From an uncultured Pseudomonadota bacterium (GTDB lineage: Bacteria; Myxococcota_A; UBA796; SXON01): a DNA stretch of 64,000 nucleotides. A program made the position numbers and the translations under genes. Below the pieces are notes generated by a model. The model had not been told where the DNA came from, did no database searches, and worked only from the letters and a program-made list of their open reading frames with translations. Positions 51,815 through 59,448 of this stretch are shown here, in pieces (within the stretch, counting starts at the first letter, position 1; each line of letters begins with the position of its first letter). Where the stretch lies: NCBI GenBank assembly GCA_903844155.1, contig CAIMSU010000009.1, positions 1-64,000 on the forward strand, read 5' to 3'.

Positions 51815-53776
51815 CTACCGCGGCACCGGAATCGTCAGGATCGCGCCCGCCTCGGCCCCACCCTGCCCGTCCTCGTACCCGCCCATGATGATGTCCCGGC
51901 TCCCATCCCCGTCCACATCGTCCGAAAACGCGGCCCGGTACCCCCAGGCGCTCAGCTTGATTGTCGCGAGGGCTTCGAGCGGTGCGTCGGTCACGTCGTC
52001 GTGCGCGCCGATAGTGACGTTCTCGCCTGGCCAGATCGCAGCGAGCGACGTGCCCAGGGCCGCGTACCATTGCACCGCGAGCAGGGTCTCCCCCCTCCCA
52101 TCCCCATCCAGATCCCCCAGGTCCACGGTCTCGTAAGCGTACGAATCGGCTCCAAAATCGACGGTCGAGGTCGCGTCCTCGACGATCTGCACGGGGTTGG
52201 TGGCGAGGTGGGTGAAGATGCCGAGCGAGGAGGTGTTGTGGATGCTGACGAGGTCGCGCGCGCCGTCGCCGTCGACGTCGCCGATCATCTGGGCGTCCTC
52301 GCGGTCGGAGGTGCCGGCGGTGGAGCGGGACAATCGGAAGAGGGCGTCGTCGGGGAGGACGGGGTTGGTGAGACCGCCGGGGACGATGGCAGCGACGTCG
52401 CCGGCGTCTGTGGTGACCATGAAATCGTCGTAACCATCGCCGTTTTCGTCGCCCGCGTCGAGGACGCCGGAGAGGTCGCCGGAGGCGTAGTAGCCATGGA
52501 CCGTGATGTCGGCGTCCGCGAGGGACATTGCGCCGCTGACGGTCGAAAAGAGGGCGACGCAGCCGGCGTTTGCGTTGCCGTCCACGGTCGTGAAGGGCTC
52601 ACCGACCGCGAGCCAATTGGAGCCGTCGCCCATCACGTCGCCGACGTAGTGGATCGACAGGCCGCTGACGGCGCCATTGTCGCCGGTGACCCTGCCGAGG
52701 GCGATGGCGTCGGGGTCGAGCGCGGTGCCGGAGGCGAGATCGACGCCGCTGATGACCCAGGTTCGGCCGCTGAAATCGTTGACGCCCGCGGCGGAGAGGG
52801 CCAGGTCGGGGACACCGTCGCCGTCAACATCCGGGCCGCCGTCGATGTCCGTACCGAGGTACTCGTCCGCCGCCGTAGCGATGAGCGTGTGGCTTCCGGC
52901 CAGGGACCCGCCCGCTGAACCGCTGACAAGGTAGACGATACCGCCGTTTTCGTGCACGCCGTTGTCGTACAGCCCGACGGCGAGGTACTCCGCGAGGCCG
53001 TCACCGGTGACGTCGCCGAGGGCGGACAGCCGTCGACCGACCTGCGCTCCGGCGCGCTCACCGAGCCAGGCGTTGTCGCCATATTCGAGGGTGATCGGCT
53101 CCAATTCGCCGTCACAATTGTTGTCGGTGTAGCCGTTGGCCCAGGTCTCCTCGGCGCCGGGGAACACGCTGGCATCGGCATCGTCACAGTCGGCTCCGCC
53201 GGCCTCGGTCGCGACGACGCCGTCGCCGTCGAGATCGTTGGCGTCGCCGTCGGTGCAGTCCTCGTCCACGCCGTCGTAGGGGATCTCCGTGGCGCCGGGA
53301 TGAACGCTGGGGTCGGAGTCGTCGCAGTCGTCGCCGCCGGCCTGGATCGCGTCGTGGCCGTCGCCGTCGACGTCGGTGAGATCGGCGCCGGAGCAGTCCT
53401 GATCGACACCGTCGTAGGGGATCTCGGTGGCGCCGGGGAACGCGTTGGGATCGGCATCATCGCAGTCATCACCGACGTCCGAGTAGTCCTCCGCGGGCGC
53501 CTGGCAGGCGACGGTGACGGTCGACCCGCCGTGCCCGTCCCCGTCAACGTCCTGGTACCAATTCCGGGCGTCGGTGGCGTTGTTGTCGATGATGCCGTCG
53601 CAGTCCTGGTCAACGCCGTCGCAGGTCTCGGGCGCGCCCGGGTAGATGCCCGGGTTGGCGTCGTTGCAGTCGTCCATCGCCGCGTACCCGTCGCCATCGG
53701 CGTCCGTGAGCTGGGCGAGGCGGTCGAGGTAGCCCTGTTTATCGAGGAGACAGGCCGTGAAGAGGAGGGTCAGCAT
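51815..53776 (-). CDS. MopE-repeat and FG-GAP lipoprotein
   Basis: 653 aa. Very short lipoprotein signal MLTLLFTAC (Cys9). Residues about 25-215 hold four MopE-type units (DADGDGYAAMDDCNDAN, then PGIYPGAPETCDGVDQDCDG; later units read DGDGHDAIQAGGDDCDDSD and PSVHPGATEIPYDGVDEDC). From about 230 there are FG-GAP/integrin-like repeats (GRRLSALGDVTGDGLAEYLA; GPDVDGDGVPDLALSA; DLGDLDGDGRGETLL). Likely calcium-loaded and surface exposed. Its ATG directly abuts the TGA of the small gene before it. Confidence 0.85.
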   Translation of the reverse strand: MLTLLFTACLLDKQGYLDRLAQLTDADGDGYAAMDDCNDANPGIYPGAPETCDGVDQDCDGIIDNNATDARNWYQDVDGDGHGGSTVTVACQAPAEDYSDVGDDCDDADPNAFPGATEIPYDGVDQDCSGADLTDVDGDGHDAIQAGGDDCDDSDPSVHPGATEIPYDGVDEDCTDGDANDLDGDGVVATEAGGADCDDADASVFPGAEETWANGYTDNNCDGELEPITLEYGDNAWLGERAGAQVGRRLSALGDVTGDGLAEYLAVGLYDNGVHENGGIVYLVSGSAGGSLAGSHTLIATAADEYLGTDIDGGPDVDGDGVPDLALSAAGVNDFSGRTWVISGVDLASGTALDPDAIALGRVTGDNGAVSGLSIHYVGDVMGDGSNWLAVGEPFTTVDGNANAGCVALFSTVSGAMSLADADITVHGYYASGDLSGVLDAGDENGDGYDDFMVTTDAGDVAAIVPGGLTNPVLPDDALFRLSRSTAGTSDREDAQMIGDVDGDGARDLVSIHNTSSLGIFTHLATNPVQIVEDATSTVDFGADSYAYETVDLGDLDGDGRGETLLAVQWYAALGTSLAAIWPGENVTIGAHDDVTDAPLEALATIKLSAWGYRAAFSDDVDGDGSRDIIMGGYEDGQGGAEAGAILTIPVPR

Positions 53777-53923
53777 TCAAAACCCTCGGGCGACCATCGC
53801 CCTGACAAGGCCATGGCGCCGGGCCGCGGGGGCCGCGTCGATGACGTCGCCCCGGCCCGAGTCATCGCTCACGAGGAACTCCGGGTAGTCGGCGAGCGCC
53901 GCGGCGAGTTGGGCAGAGAGCAT
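53777..53923 (-). CDS. Possible small gene (48 aa)
   Basis: A frame MLSAQLAAALADYPEFLVSD, then SGRGDVIDAAPAARRHGLV and RAMVARGF, with coding-like third positions. Its TGA is immediately followed by the ATG of the MopE/FG-GAP lipoprotein, as expected for a coupled leader gene. No family recognised; it could equally be the 3' remnant of a larger gene. Confidence 0.35.
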   Translation of the reverse strand: MLSAQLAAALADYPEFLVSDDSGRGDVIDAAPAARRHGLVRAMVARGF

Positions 53924-53992
53924 GGACGCTGGTATCCTCGCGCGGGTTCGCGCGCTGGAGGGTCGGCCGCTGCTCTGGGATACGCCGCAAGC

Positions 53993-54472
53993 ATGCTGAC
54001 ACTGCTCGCCGGGCTCGCGTTCGCCGCTGTGCCGTTGGCGCGTTTACCGGCCGAGATCGCCGGGGATGTCACCGTCGACCAGCCTGTCGCTCCGACCCCG
54101 CTGCCTCTGCCCCTGCCTCCTCGCCGACCCGCCCAGGCGCACACTGGCATTATTTTGGCCCATTCTGGAGAGTTTGCGGCGGGCTCGGGCTTGGTCTCGC
54201 TGGCCGTCGGGTTCGGGGCTCAGTTTGGAACGGGCGATCAAAGCGGGTTGGTCTCGCCGGTAGGGAGCGTGCTGTCAGGCTTTGGGGTCGCGGGGCTGGT
54301 GATCGGGGTTCCGGTGTTCATCGTCGGGACGGTGGTCGAACGAAAGGGGGAGGCGCAGGCGGGCGTGGTGGAGCCGGGGGACGGCGCACCAGAAACGCGG
54401 GGCCGCGGGGCGATTGTGGGCGTGCGTCTTGGGGTTTCGACGGAGGGTGTGGTCGTGAGCGGGGGGTTCTGA
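53993..54472 (+). CDS. Hypothetical exported or membrane protein
   Basis: 159 aa. Starts with a hydrophobic segment (MLTLLAGLAFAAVPLARL), a Pro/Leu stretch, then two Gly/Val-rich membrane-like segments (GSGLVSLAVGFGAQFG; GFGVAGLVIGVPVFIVGTVV) and a charged tail ending in VRLGVSTEGVVVSGGF. No family recognised. Convergent with the Cys-rich gene at 54482. Confidence 0.5.
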   Translation: MLTLLAGLAFAAVPLARLPAEIAGDVTVDQPVAPTPLPLPLPPRRPAQAHTGIILAHSGEFAAGSGLVSLAVGFGAQFGTGDQSGLVSPVGSVLSGFGVAGLVIGVPVFIVGTVVERKGEAQAGVVEPGDGAPETRGRGAIVGVRLGVSTEGVVVSGGF

Positions 54473-54481
54473 GCGCGCTGC

Positions 54482-54841
54482 CTACTTTGCGGGCGTCGCG
54501 ACGCTGTCGGTCACCGTGAGGCCGCAGCAGCTCTTGCCGCCGCAGGTCGCGGTCTTGTCCCGGCTGCTGATCGTCAGCGTACAACCTTCGTCTTCACCGC
54601 TGCTGCACGAGCAGTCGAGCACTTCGTAGCCGAGGCTGTGCCCGTTGGAGACGTTGGCGCGGGTCGCGCTGACCGTCTGGATGGTGTAGCCGCTCTTCGC
54701 GGTCGCGGTCCGGCCGGTCACTGTGACGGCAGCGTCGGCGTTTGGGGTCGTCGAGGCCGGCGCGGCGAGTGTTCCGGACGTCCAGACAACGCCGGTGACG
54801 AGGCAGGCCAGGAGCGAGAGACGGGCGAGGTGCCGGGGCAT
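54482..54841 (-). CDS. Small Cys-rich secreted protein (paralog 1)
   Basis: 119 aa. Signal peptide (LSLLACLVTGVVWTSGTLA, cut near AAPA). Mature part: TVTGRTATAKSGY, DCSCSSG, GCTLTISSRDKTATCGGKSCCG. The pattern CxC ... CTL ... TCGGxxCC, six cysteines, is shared with the next gene, from which it is separated by 12 nt. Three disulfides are likely. Family not recognised. Confidence 0.6.
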   Translation of the reverse strand: MPRHLARLSLLACLVTGVVWTSGTLAAPASTTPNADAAVTVTGRTATAKSGYTIQTVSATRANVSNGHSLGYEVLDCSCSSGEDEGCTLTISSRDKTATCGGKSCCGLTVTDSVATPAK

Positions 54842-54853
54842 GGGAACTCCTGG

Positions 54854-55228
54854 TTATCGAGGGTTTGAGGTGGACTTTGGGGCGCTGACGTAGCTCAGCT
54901 CGCAGCATGCGTCCCCGCCGCACGTGACGGTCTGTCCGCGGCTGCCGAGCGTGCAGCTCCCGCCCTTGTCACAGGAGCATTCGACGGCTCCCAAGGCCGA
55001 ATTTCCGCTGCCAAGCACGTTCGCCGTGGTGCCAGTGACCGTGCCGAACGAGTACCCGGGCAGGGCCGTCGCGGTCCGTCCAGAGACGGTCACACCGGGT
55101 GTCGTGGACGGTGCCGCGGCTGGAGTGTTGCCCGACGTGGCGGGGGCGGCGAAGGAATGGTGAAAGCCGAGGAATCCGACCACGATCAGGATTGCGGCGA
55201 GCAGTTGGAGGAGGCGTCTGGCGGTCAT
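54854..55228 (-). CDS. Small Cys-rich secreted protein (paralog 2)
   Basis: 124 aa from ATG 55228 (an ATG eight codons upstream is also possible). Signal MTARRLLQLLAAILIVVGFL, mature start after HHSFAAPA. Conserved with its neighbour: TVSGRTATALPGY, ECSCDKGGSCTLGSRGQTVT, CGGDACCELS. The genes form a tandem duplicate with the same six-cysteine frame. Function unknown. Confidence 0.6.
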   Translation of the reverse strand: MTARRLLQLLAAILIVVGFLGFHHSFAAPATSGNTPAAAPSTTPGVTVSGRTATALPGYSFGTVTGTTANVLGSGNSALGAVECSCDKGGSCTLGSRGQTVTCGGDACCELSYVSAPKSTSNPR

Positions 55229-55328
55229 GGGCCGTTCCGGGAATCCGATCACCTATGGGCGGACGTGGTGGGGCGCAAACGCCGTGTTGGTCGTGGGTTG
55301 CGCGGCGACGGATTGCCGAAGAGGGCGG

Positions 55329-56501
55329 ATGGTGGCCGCGCGATACGAGGCGGCTGTGAACCCGCCGCTCCTGCCAGGATTTGCGCTTCGGGCGCACACG
55401 CACCTGCTGGTGGTGGCCGGATCGCGGGCGTTTGGCGTGCACCATGCTGACTCCGACGTTGATGTGAAAGGTGTAGCAATTCCCCCCGGCGAGTGGTTCC
55501 ATGGGTGCTTGCGGCATTTTGAGCAGGCGACCGATGGCGCGGCGATGGCCGAATTCCTGGCAGACCTGGAGCCCGCCGAGCGCGAGGCGGTCACCCGAAC
55601 GAAGCTTGAAGGCACTGTTTTCGAGATCCGGAAGTTCCTGAGGCTCGCGGCGGAGGCGAACCCCAACATCCTGGAGGTGCTGTATTGCCGTGACGACGAA
55701 GTGCGGATCATGACGGCGATCGGTCAAAAGCTTCGGTCATCCAGGGATATCTTCCTTTCCGCGCGCGCACGGCACACGTTCGGCGGGTATGCGACCGCCC
55801 AGCTCAAGCGCATCGAGACGCACCGTCGCTGGTTGCTCGATCCGCCAAATCAGGAGCCGGTGCGCGAGGCGTTCGGGCTGCCGGCTCGCACGGTCATCCC
55901 CGCGGACCAGCTCGCAGCCGCGACCGCGGCGATTCGCACGCGCGTGGACGACTGGGACGTTGACCTCTCAGCCCTCGCCGAGCCGGAGCGCCTGGACCTC
56001 GCTGGGCGAATCGCGGCGATGGTCGCGGATCTCCAGATCCACCAGGATGATCGCTGGCGGGCCGGGGCGCGCGCGATTGGGGTCGATGAGAACTTCCTGC
56101 TGCTGCTGGACCGGGAACGTAGGTACAAAGCGGCGAGAACGCAGTGGGAGATGTACCACCGATGGAAAGCGAATCGGAACGTGGCACGCGCGGAAGGGGA
56201 GGCGCGTTTTGGCTATGACGTGAAGCATGGCGCGCACTTGTACCGGTTGCTGAAGATGTGCAGCGAGATCCTGCTGGAAGGGCGGGTGCGGGTGTGGCGG
56301 GGCGGACTGGACGCCGACGTGATCCAGGACATTCGCCGTGGCGAATGGTCCTACGATCGGCTCGTTGGTTGGGCGAAGGAGGCGGACGCTGAGCTTGGTG
56401 CGATCTGCGCGGCGCGCGCGTGCGTCGTCCCAGACACGCCGGACACGGCGGCTGTCGAGGCGCTGTGTGTCGCGTTGGTGGAGGAGGCGCTACGAGGCTA
56501 G
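55329..56501 (+). CDS. PF10127-type predicted nucleotidyltransferase (long form)
   Basis: 390 aa. The nucleotidyltransferase core is at the start: VVAGSRAFGVHHADSDVDVK, with G-S-R at 31-33 and metal-binding D41-S-D43 plus D45. Then EGTVFEIRKFLRLAAEANPN and LEVLYCRD are the continuing PF10127 blocks (DNA polymerase beta superfamily, RlaP-like). A long Arg/Trp-rich helical C-terminus follows. Target not known; family members are suspected RNA-modifying or ligase-associated. Its stop overlaps the opposite-strand paralog by 12 nt. Confidence 0.75.
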   Translation: MVAARYEAAVNPPLLPGFALRAHTHLLVVAGSRAFGVHHADSDVDVKGVAIPPGEWFHGCLRHFEQATDGAAMAEFLADLEPAEREAVTRTKLEGTVFEIRKFLRLAAEANPNILEVLYCRDDEVRIMTAIGQKLRSSRDIFLSARARHTFGGYATAQLKRIETHRRWLLDPPNQEPVREAFGLPARTVIPADQLAAATAAIRTRVDDWDVDLSALAEPERLDLAGRIAAMVADLQIHQDDRWRAGARAIGVDENFLLLLDRERRYKAARTQWEMYHRWKANRNVARAEGEARFGYDVKHGAHLYRLLKMCSEILLEGRVRVWRGGLDADVIQDIRRGEWSYDRLVGWAKEADAELGAICAARACVVPDTPDTAAVEALCVALVEEALRG

Positions 56502-57257
56502 TGTGGCTCGGCGAAGGCGGGTTTCGATGAGCCAGGCGTCGACATTCGCGGCGTTCGGCGCGACGGCGGGCAGCGTGGAGGCGGCGAGTGCGGCGTCCAA
56601 CATGAGGAATGCGCGGTCCATCGTGGCCTCTGCGGCTGTGTAGACGCGGTCGGAAAGAGGTTGTTTCTCGGCTTTGGACTTGGCTTCGAGGAGATCTTCG
56701 AGGTCGAAGCCACAGGCGGGGGCCAGCCGGGTGACGTCGGTGACGAGCTCGCCGGTGCGGAGCAGGTGCGTTCCGGTCAGGGTGGTTCTCAGGACGTAGA
56801 GGACCTTCTTGGCCCGGTGCGTTCGGGCTGCTTCAAGGCGTTGATTGAGGGCAAAGCCACGGTAGTGGTGATGGCAGCGCTTGGAGAGGCTCGCCCGGAC
56901 GAGCGGCTGCAGCTCGATCAGCAGCGGCGTACGGACCAGCAACAGATCGCCGAGGATGCGCTCGATGAAGTTGCCGTTTCCTTTGAGTACACCGTCGCAG
57001 ACCATGCCGAGCTCATGGGACGAGTAGTCCAGCTCAACGCCCTCGACGACCTCGATCTGCTCGACAGGCGGGGTGGCCGGGTGCAGTCCGAGCAGGTCGC
57101 GGGTGGGCGCGATGTGGACGCCCTTGAGGTCCAGATCGCTGTCGGGCGAGGGGAAGCCGTACGCGTGGGCGCCGCTGAGGGCCACGACGACGGCCTCGCG
57201 CGCGGCGCAGGCGGTGGTCAGGAAGCGATTGGCGACGACGGACTGGTGCGGGGTCAT
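56490..57257 (-). CDS. PF10127-type predicted nucleotidyltransferase (short form)
   Basis: 255 aa. Core: VVALSGAHAYGFPSPDSDLD, with G-A-H at 29-31 and D39-S-D41, D43. Later blocks ELDYSSHELGMVCDGVLKGN, FIERILG and RFALNQ-like, then KKVLYVLRTTLTGTHLLRTG, match the same superfamily. It differs from the convergent neighbour in length and motif (GAH in place of GSR), so the two are old paralogs. Preceded by the G-rich/C-rich block. Confidence 0.8.
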   Translation of the reverse strand: MTPHQSVVANRFLTTACAAREAVVVALSGAHAYGFPSPDSDLDLKGVHIAPTRDLLGLHPATPPVEQIEVVEGVELDYSSHELGMVCDGVLKGNGNFIERILGDLLLVRTPLLIELQPLVRASLSKRCHHHYRGFALNQRLEAARTHRAKKVLYVLRTTLTGTHLLRTGELVTDVTRLAPACGFDLEDLLEAKSKAEKQPLSDRVYTAAEATMDRAFLMLDAALAASTLPAVAPNAANVDAWLIETRLRRATLAS

Positions 57258-57664
57258 CGCGTCAGGGTAGCGCGCCGGAGGCGCGCAATCGCGGAGCGGG
57301 CGCGGGTGCGAAAGGGAGTGGGAACGACCGCGTAGGGCGTGGAAAGGGAACGAGGGAGGCCAAGAAAAATGAAGAAGACCCGCGGGAGGGTGAGGGCCCG
57401 CGGGTCTTTGGGAGTGGGGTGGAGGCGAGGGGAGTCAGGCCGAGGATCGGGAGGATCGGCTTCCAGGGGTGGGAATTGAGGGGGAAGGCGGGGAGTAGGC
57501 GGGAGAGGACGGGACACGGGGAGGGGTGAGGAGGGACCGGGAGGGAGGAGGATGGAGGGGCGTGTGTCCTTCGAGTGTCCCGGCGGTGATAGCTGCGGCC
57601 GGCGGCGCAGTGTCGACTCGCCACTCTCAAATCAAGTGGCGAGTTGCGAACGGTGCGGCGGCGT
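57258..57664. other. Non-coding block, purine (G)-rich on the plus strand
   Basis: 407 bases with no supported gene. From about 57290 to 57560 the plus strand is strongly G/A-rich (so the minus-strand RNA is C-rich and G-poor). 57466-57560 has more than ten runs of three to five G. It contains the hairpin listed at 57375-57408. On minus-strand transcripts running from the antitoxin toward 57257 this could act as a Rho-loading (rut) region. Confidence 0.6.
57375..57408 (-). terminator. Perfect 12-bp hairpin, likely terminator
   Basis: AAGACCCGCGGG at 57375-57386 pairs exactly with CCCGCGGGTCTT at 57397-57408 around a 10-nt loop. On the minus strand the stem is followed within a few bases by a T-rich stretch (CTTCTTCATTTTTC), so it suits termination of the antitoxin transcript before the nucleotidyltransferase gene. 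The plus side has only TTTG. Confidence 0.65.
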
Positions 57665-57949
57665 TCATCCGGCCCGACGAATCGCCGCCGCATCCTTCAG
57701 GTCGGCGACAGCCTGCCGGTACACGGCCTGCTTCAAGTAGGTCTGGTACGGGACGTCCGCGAGCGCCGCTGCCTGACGCACGAGGTCGAGCTGCTTCTGG
57801 CCCCACCGGAAGTTCACGCGGACCTCGGTGCCGGGGGTATGCGCGGCCAGATCCTGGTCGGCCTGGGCCACGGCCTCCTCGATCCGCGTCTCGACGTCAG
57901 CGGGGAAGGTGATGTCGGCTAGTTCTTCGTAGTTACGGCGCTTGCTCAT
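57665..57949 (-). CDS. Ribbon-helix-helix antitoxin-like protein
   Basis: 94 aa. N-terminal linker MSKRRNYEELADITFP, a C-terminal ribbon-helix-helix-like stretch EVRVNFRWGQKQLDLVRQAA, then ADVPYQTYLKQAVYRQAVAD, resembling the CopG/BrnA-like antitoxins. It would bind DNA through the strand RVNFRW. Intact, although the toxin frame that overlaps its start by 17 nt is broken. Another partial copy of its start is at 58591-58650. Confidence 0.75.
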   Translation of the reverse strand: MSKRRNYEELADITFPADVETRIEEAVAQADQDLAAHTPGTEVRVNFRWGQKQLDLVRQAAALADVPYQTYLKQAVYRQAVADLKDAAAIRRAG

Positions 57950-58226
57950 CTTGAACCTCCAGTCGGAAACAGGTGATCACCATCACGACGCTGTGCGGCT
58001 CCAGCCAGATCCAGAAGAGACCGTGCGTCTTGCTCAATCGCTCGAACCGCTAATGGTCCTCGTTCCACGTCTGGGTCGTCGTCGGGTCGAACCAGACGTC
58101 GAGGGCGTCGTCGGGTTCGGTCAGGTGACGGGCGAAGATGTGCAGGAGGTGCGGGGCGTCGACGTCGTACTTGAAGACAAAGGTGACTCCTTGCTCGCGA
58201 ATCCGGCGATAGGCGATGGGAGGCAC
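57933..58226 (-). pseudogene. Toxin gene interrupted by an in-frame TAG
   Basis: From GTG 58226 the frame reads PPIAYRRIREQGVTFVFKYD, then HLLHIFARHLTEPDDALDV, WFDPTTTQTWNEDH, TAG (58050-58052), RFERLSKTHGLFWIWL, EPHSVVMVITCFRLEVQDEQ and stops inside the antitoxin start. Total 97 codons with the stop at codon 59. Both halves have protein-like sequence in one frame, and codon 59 is probably a former TAC (Tyr). The arrangement, toxin upstream and overlapping the antitoxin, is typical of TA modules. The toxin family name is not certain. Confidence 0.7.
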
Positions 58227-58232
58227 GTGGCG

Positions 58233-58260
58233 AGTTTAGCTGCACAGTGGCAGATGTCAA
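58233..58260 (-). promoter_or_regulatory. Sigma70-type promoter of the second TA locus
   Basis: Minus strand TTGACA (58255-58260, perfect -35), 16-nt spacer, TAAACT (58233-58238). The predicted transcription start falls at or next to the GTG at 58226, and a TAA stop in frame lies in the -10 box, so the mRNA is expected to be leaderless. Confidence 0.6.
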
Positions 58261-58369
58261 TACATCATCGTGCCCGGGCCGGGATTGCCCTCGGGCCACT
58301 CGCGCGGCATCCACCAGCATGCACACCCGCGGAATACGAGACGGCTATCGAGTCCAGTCGGAGGAGAGC

Positions 58370-58591
58370 ATGACCGAAGCATTTGCAGAGCACGAGCGCC
58401 TCAGCAAGCGGTACGCCCTCGCGATCGCGCTGGGGCCGCTGGAACACGCCGTCGAGGACGACCTGCTGGAGCGCATCAACGACTTGTGGCTTGCGATGAC
58501 ACCGGCCGAGCGTGGGGTGGTGGAGGCCGAGGTCCGGGCGCTTCGGGTAGCCCCCGATGTCGACCCACAAACGGGCCCGCCAGATCAGTGA
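58370..58591 (+). CDS. Small hypothetical protein
   Basis: 73 aa with a strong ribosome site (GGAGGAGA 5 nt upstream of ATG 58370). Sequence MTEAFAEHERLSKRYALAIA and LGPLEHAVEDDLLERINDLW, then AMTPAERGVVEAEVRALR, suggests a helical cytoplasmic protein. No family recognised. It lies between the TA remnant and a partial antitoxin-like copy on the other strand. Confidence 0.55.
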   Translation: MTEAFAEHERLSKRYALAIALGPLEHAVEDDLLERINDLWLAMTPAERGVVEAEVRALRVAPDVDPQTGPPDQ

Positions 58592-58650
58592 GGCAGATGA
58601 TGTCGCGCAGCGCTTCGCAGCCACGACGCTTGCTCAGCTTGAGCCTGCAG
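58591..58650 (-). pseudogene. Degenerate copy of the antitoxin start
   Basis: 60 bases on the minus strand match the junction of toxin end and antitoxin start at 57916-57975 at about 45 of 60 positions. In the antitoxin frame it reads LSKRRGCEALRDIICLTD against MSKRRNYEELADITFPAD. The ATG is CTG. It is a decayed relic of a second TA copy. Confidence 0.5.
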
Positions 58651-58784
58651 GACTGAACCAGGGCGCTGCCGGATCCGCGCTCCCGGTTGGCAGTGATCTG
58701 CGGGGCGCAAGCGGGTAGCCCGGCTCAGGGCGCGACTGTCCGATGCTGGCGACCGGGGGCGTCAGACCCGTGGAGGTTCCCTTG

Positions 58785-59345
58785 ATGCTCACTGCGCTCC
58801 TGTTGCTGGCGGCCGCTGCCCACGCCGAGTCCCCGTATTTCCGTGTGGCGGGGCAGGACCTGACCACGCGCACGTTGTACCAACTGGCGCTGCTCACGGA
58901 CGGCGAGAGCCTGACGTACAACGTGTATCAACCCGAGAATCCGAGCTACCCGATCAGCATGATTGCGGCCGCCGTGCGGGACAGCTCCGAGGAGAGCATC
59001 CGGGAGATCCGCGTGATTGCTCCGAGAGCCTTTCAAGTGAGCCGGCCCGCGCTGAACATCTACGAGATTTCGACCGATGCATTGAACGACCCCGCCAGGT
59101 TTCCGGCGAAGTTCGTGGAGGACCCGCAACGGGGGCTTGGGCCCCTCTGGGGCTTTTTCGATCCGGTGGTCATCGACGGCAAGGTAGACGCGATCGTGGT
59201 CAGCGACCACGGTCTCGCCGCTGACGAGGGGATCCTCCGGCACGAGATCGCCCACCGTTGGTACGCCGCCTACTGTATTGACCGCTATGTCACGCTCACC
59301 AGCGAGGAGTTCGCTCGTCGGGTCGAGGCATCGCTCGGGAGGTAG
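58785..59345 (+). CDS. Hypothetical secreted protein with HEIAH motif
   Basis: 186 aa. Signal peptide MLTALLLLAAAAHAES; GGAGG precedes ATG 58785. Near the C-terminus DEGILRHEIAHRWYAAYCID contains an HExxH zinc site (His153-Glu154, His157) in a short helix, after a strand VDAIVVSDHGLAAD. The helix is at the end of the chain and no clear third ligand is visible, so it may be an eroded or unusual gluzincin-like protein. Family not recognised. Confidence 0.55.
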   Translation: MLTALLLLAAAAHAESPYFRVAGQDLTTRTLYQLALLTDGESLTYNVYQPENPSYPISMIAAAVRDSSEESIREIRVIAPRAFQVSRPALNIYEISTDALNDPARFPAKFVEDPQRGLGPLWGFFDPVVIDGKVDAIVVSDHGLAADEGILRHEIAHRWYAAYCIDRYVTLTSEEFARRVEASLGR

Positions 59346-59369
59346 CGCTCGCTGTTTCGGCCGATCGAT

Positions 59370-59437
59370 GTTGTGGATGATGTGAATGGCTTGCACTACG
59401 GCCGTCCGTTGTGTATATGAGTGACTCCATCCACAAC
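59370..59437 (+). promoter_or_regulatory. Promoter framed by a 10-bp inverted repeat
   Basis: GTTGTGGATG (59370-59379) and CATCCACAAC (59428-59437) are perfect inverted copies. Between them lie TTGCAC (59391-59396), a 17-nt spacer and TATATG (59414-59419), a plausible -35/-10 pair. The right arm falls just downstream of the predicted start of transcription of the TPR gene at 59449. This suits looping or cooperative repression. Confidence 0.5.
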
Positions 59438-59448
59438 GGGAGTCTCCG

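Noticed and set aside
55329-57257. RNA repair operon (ligase with RlaP)
   Set aside because: No RNA ligase, polynucleotide kinase or 2H phosphoesterase is seen next to the nucleotidyltransferases.
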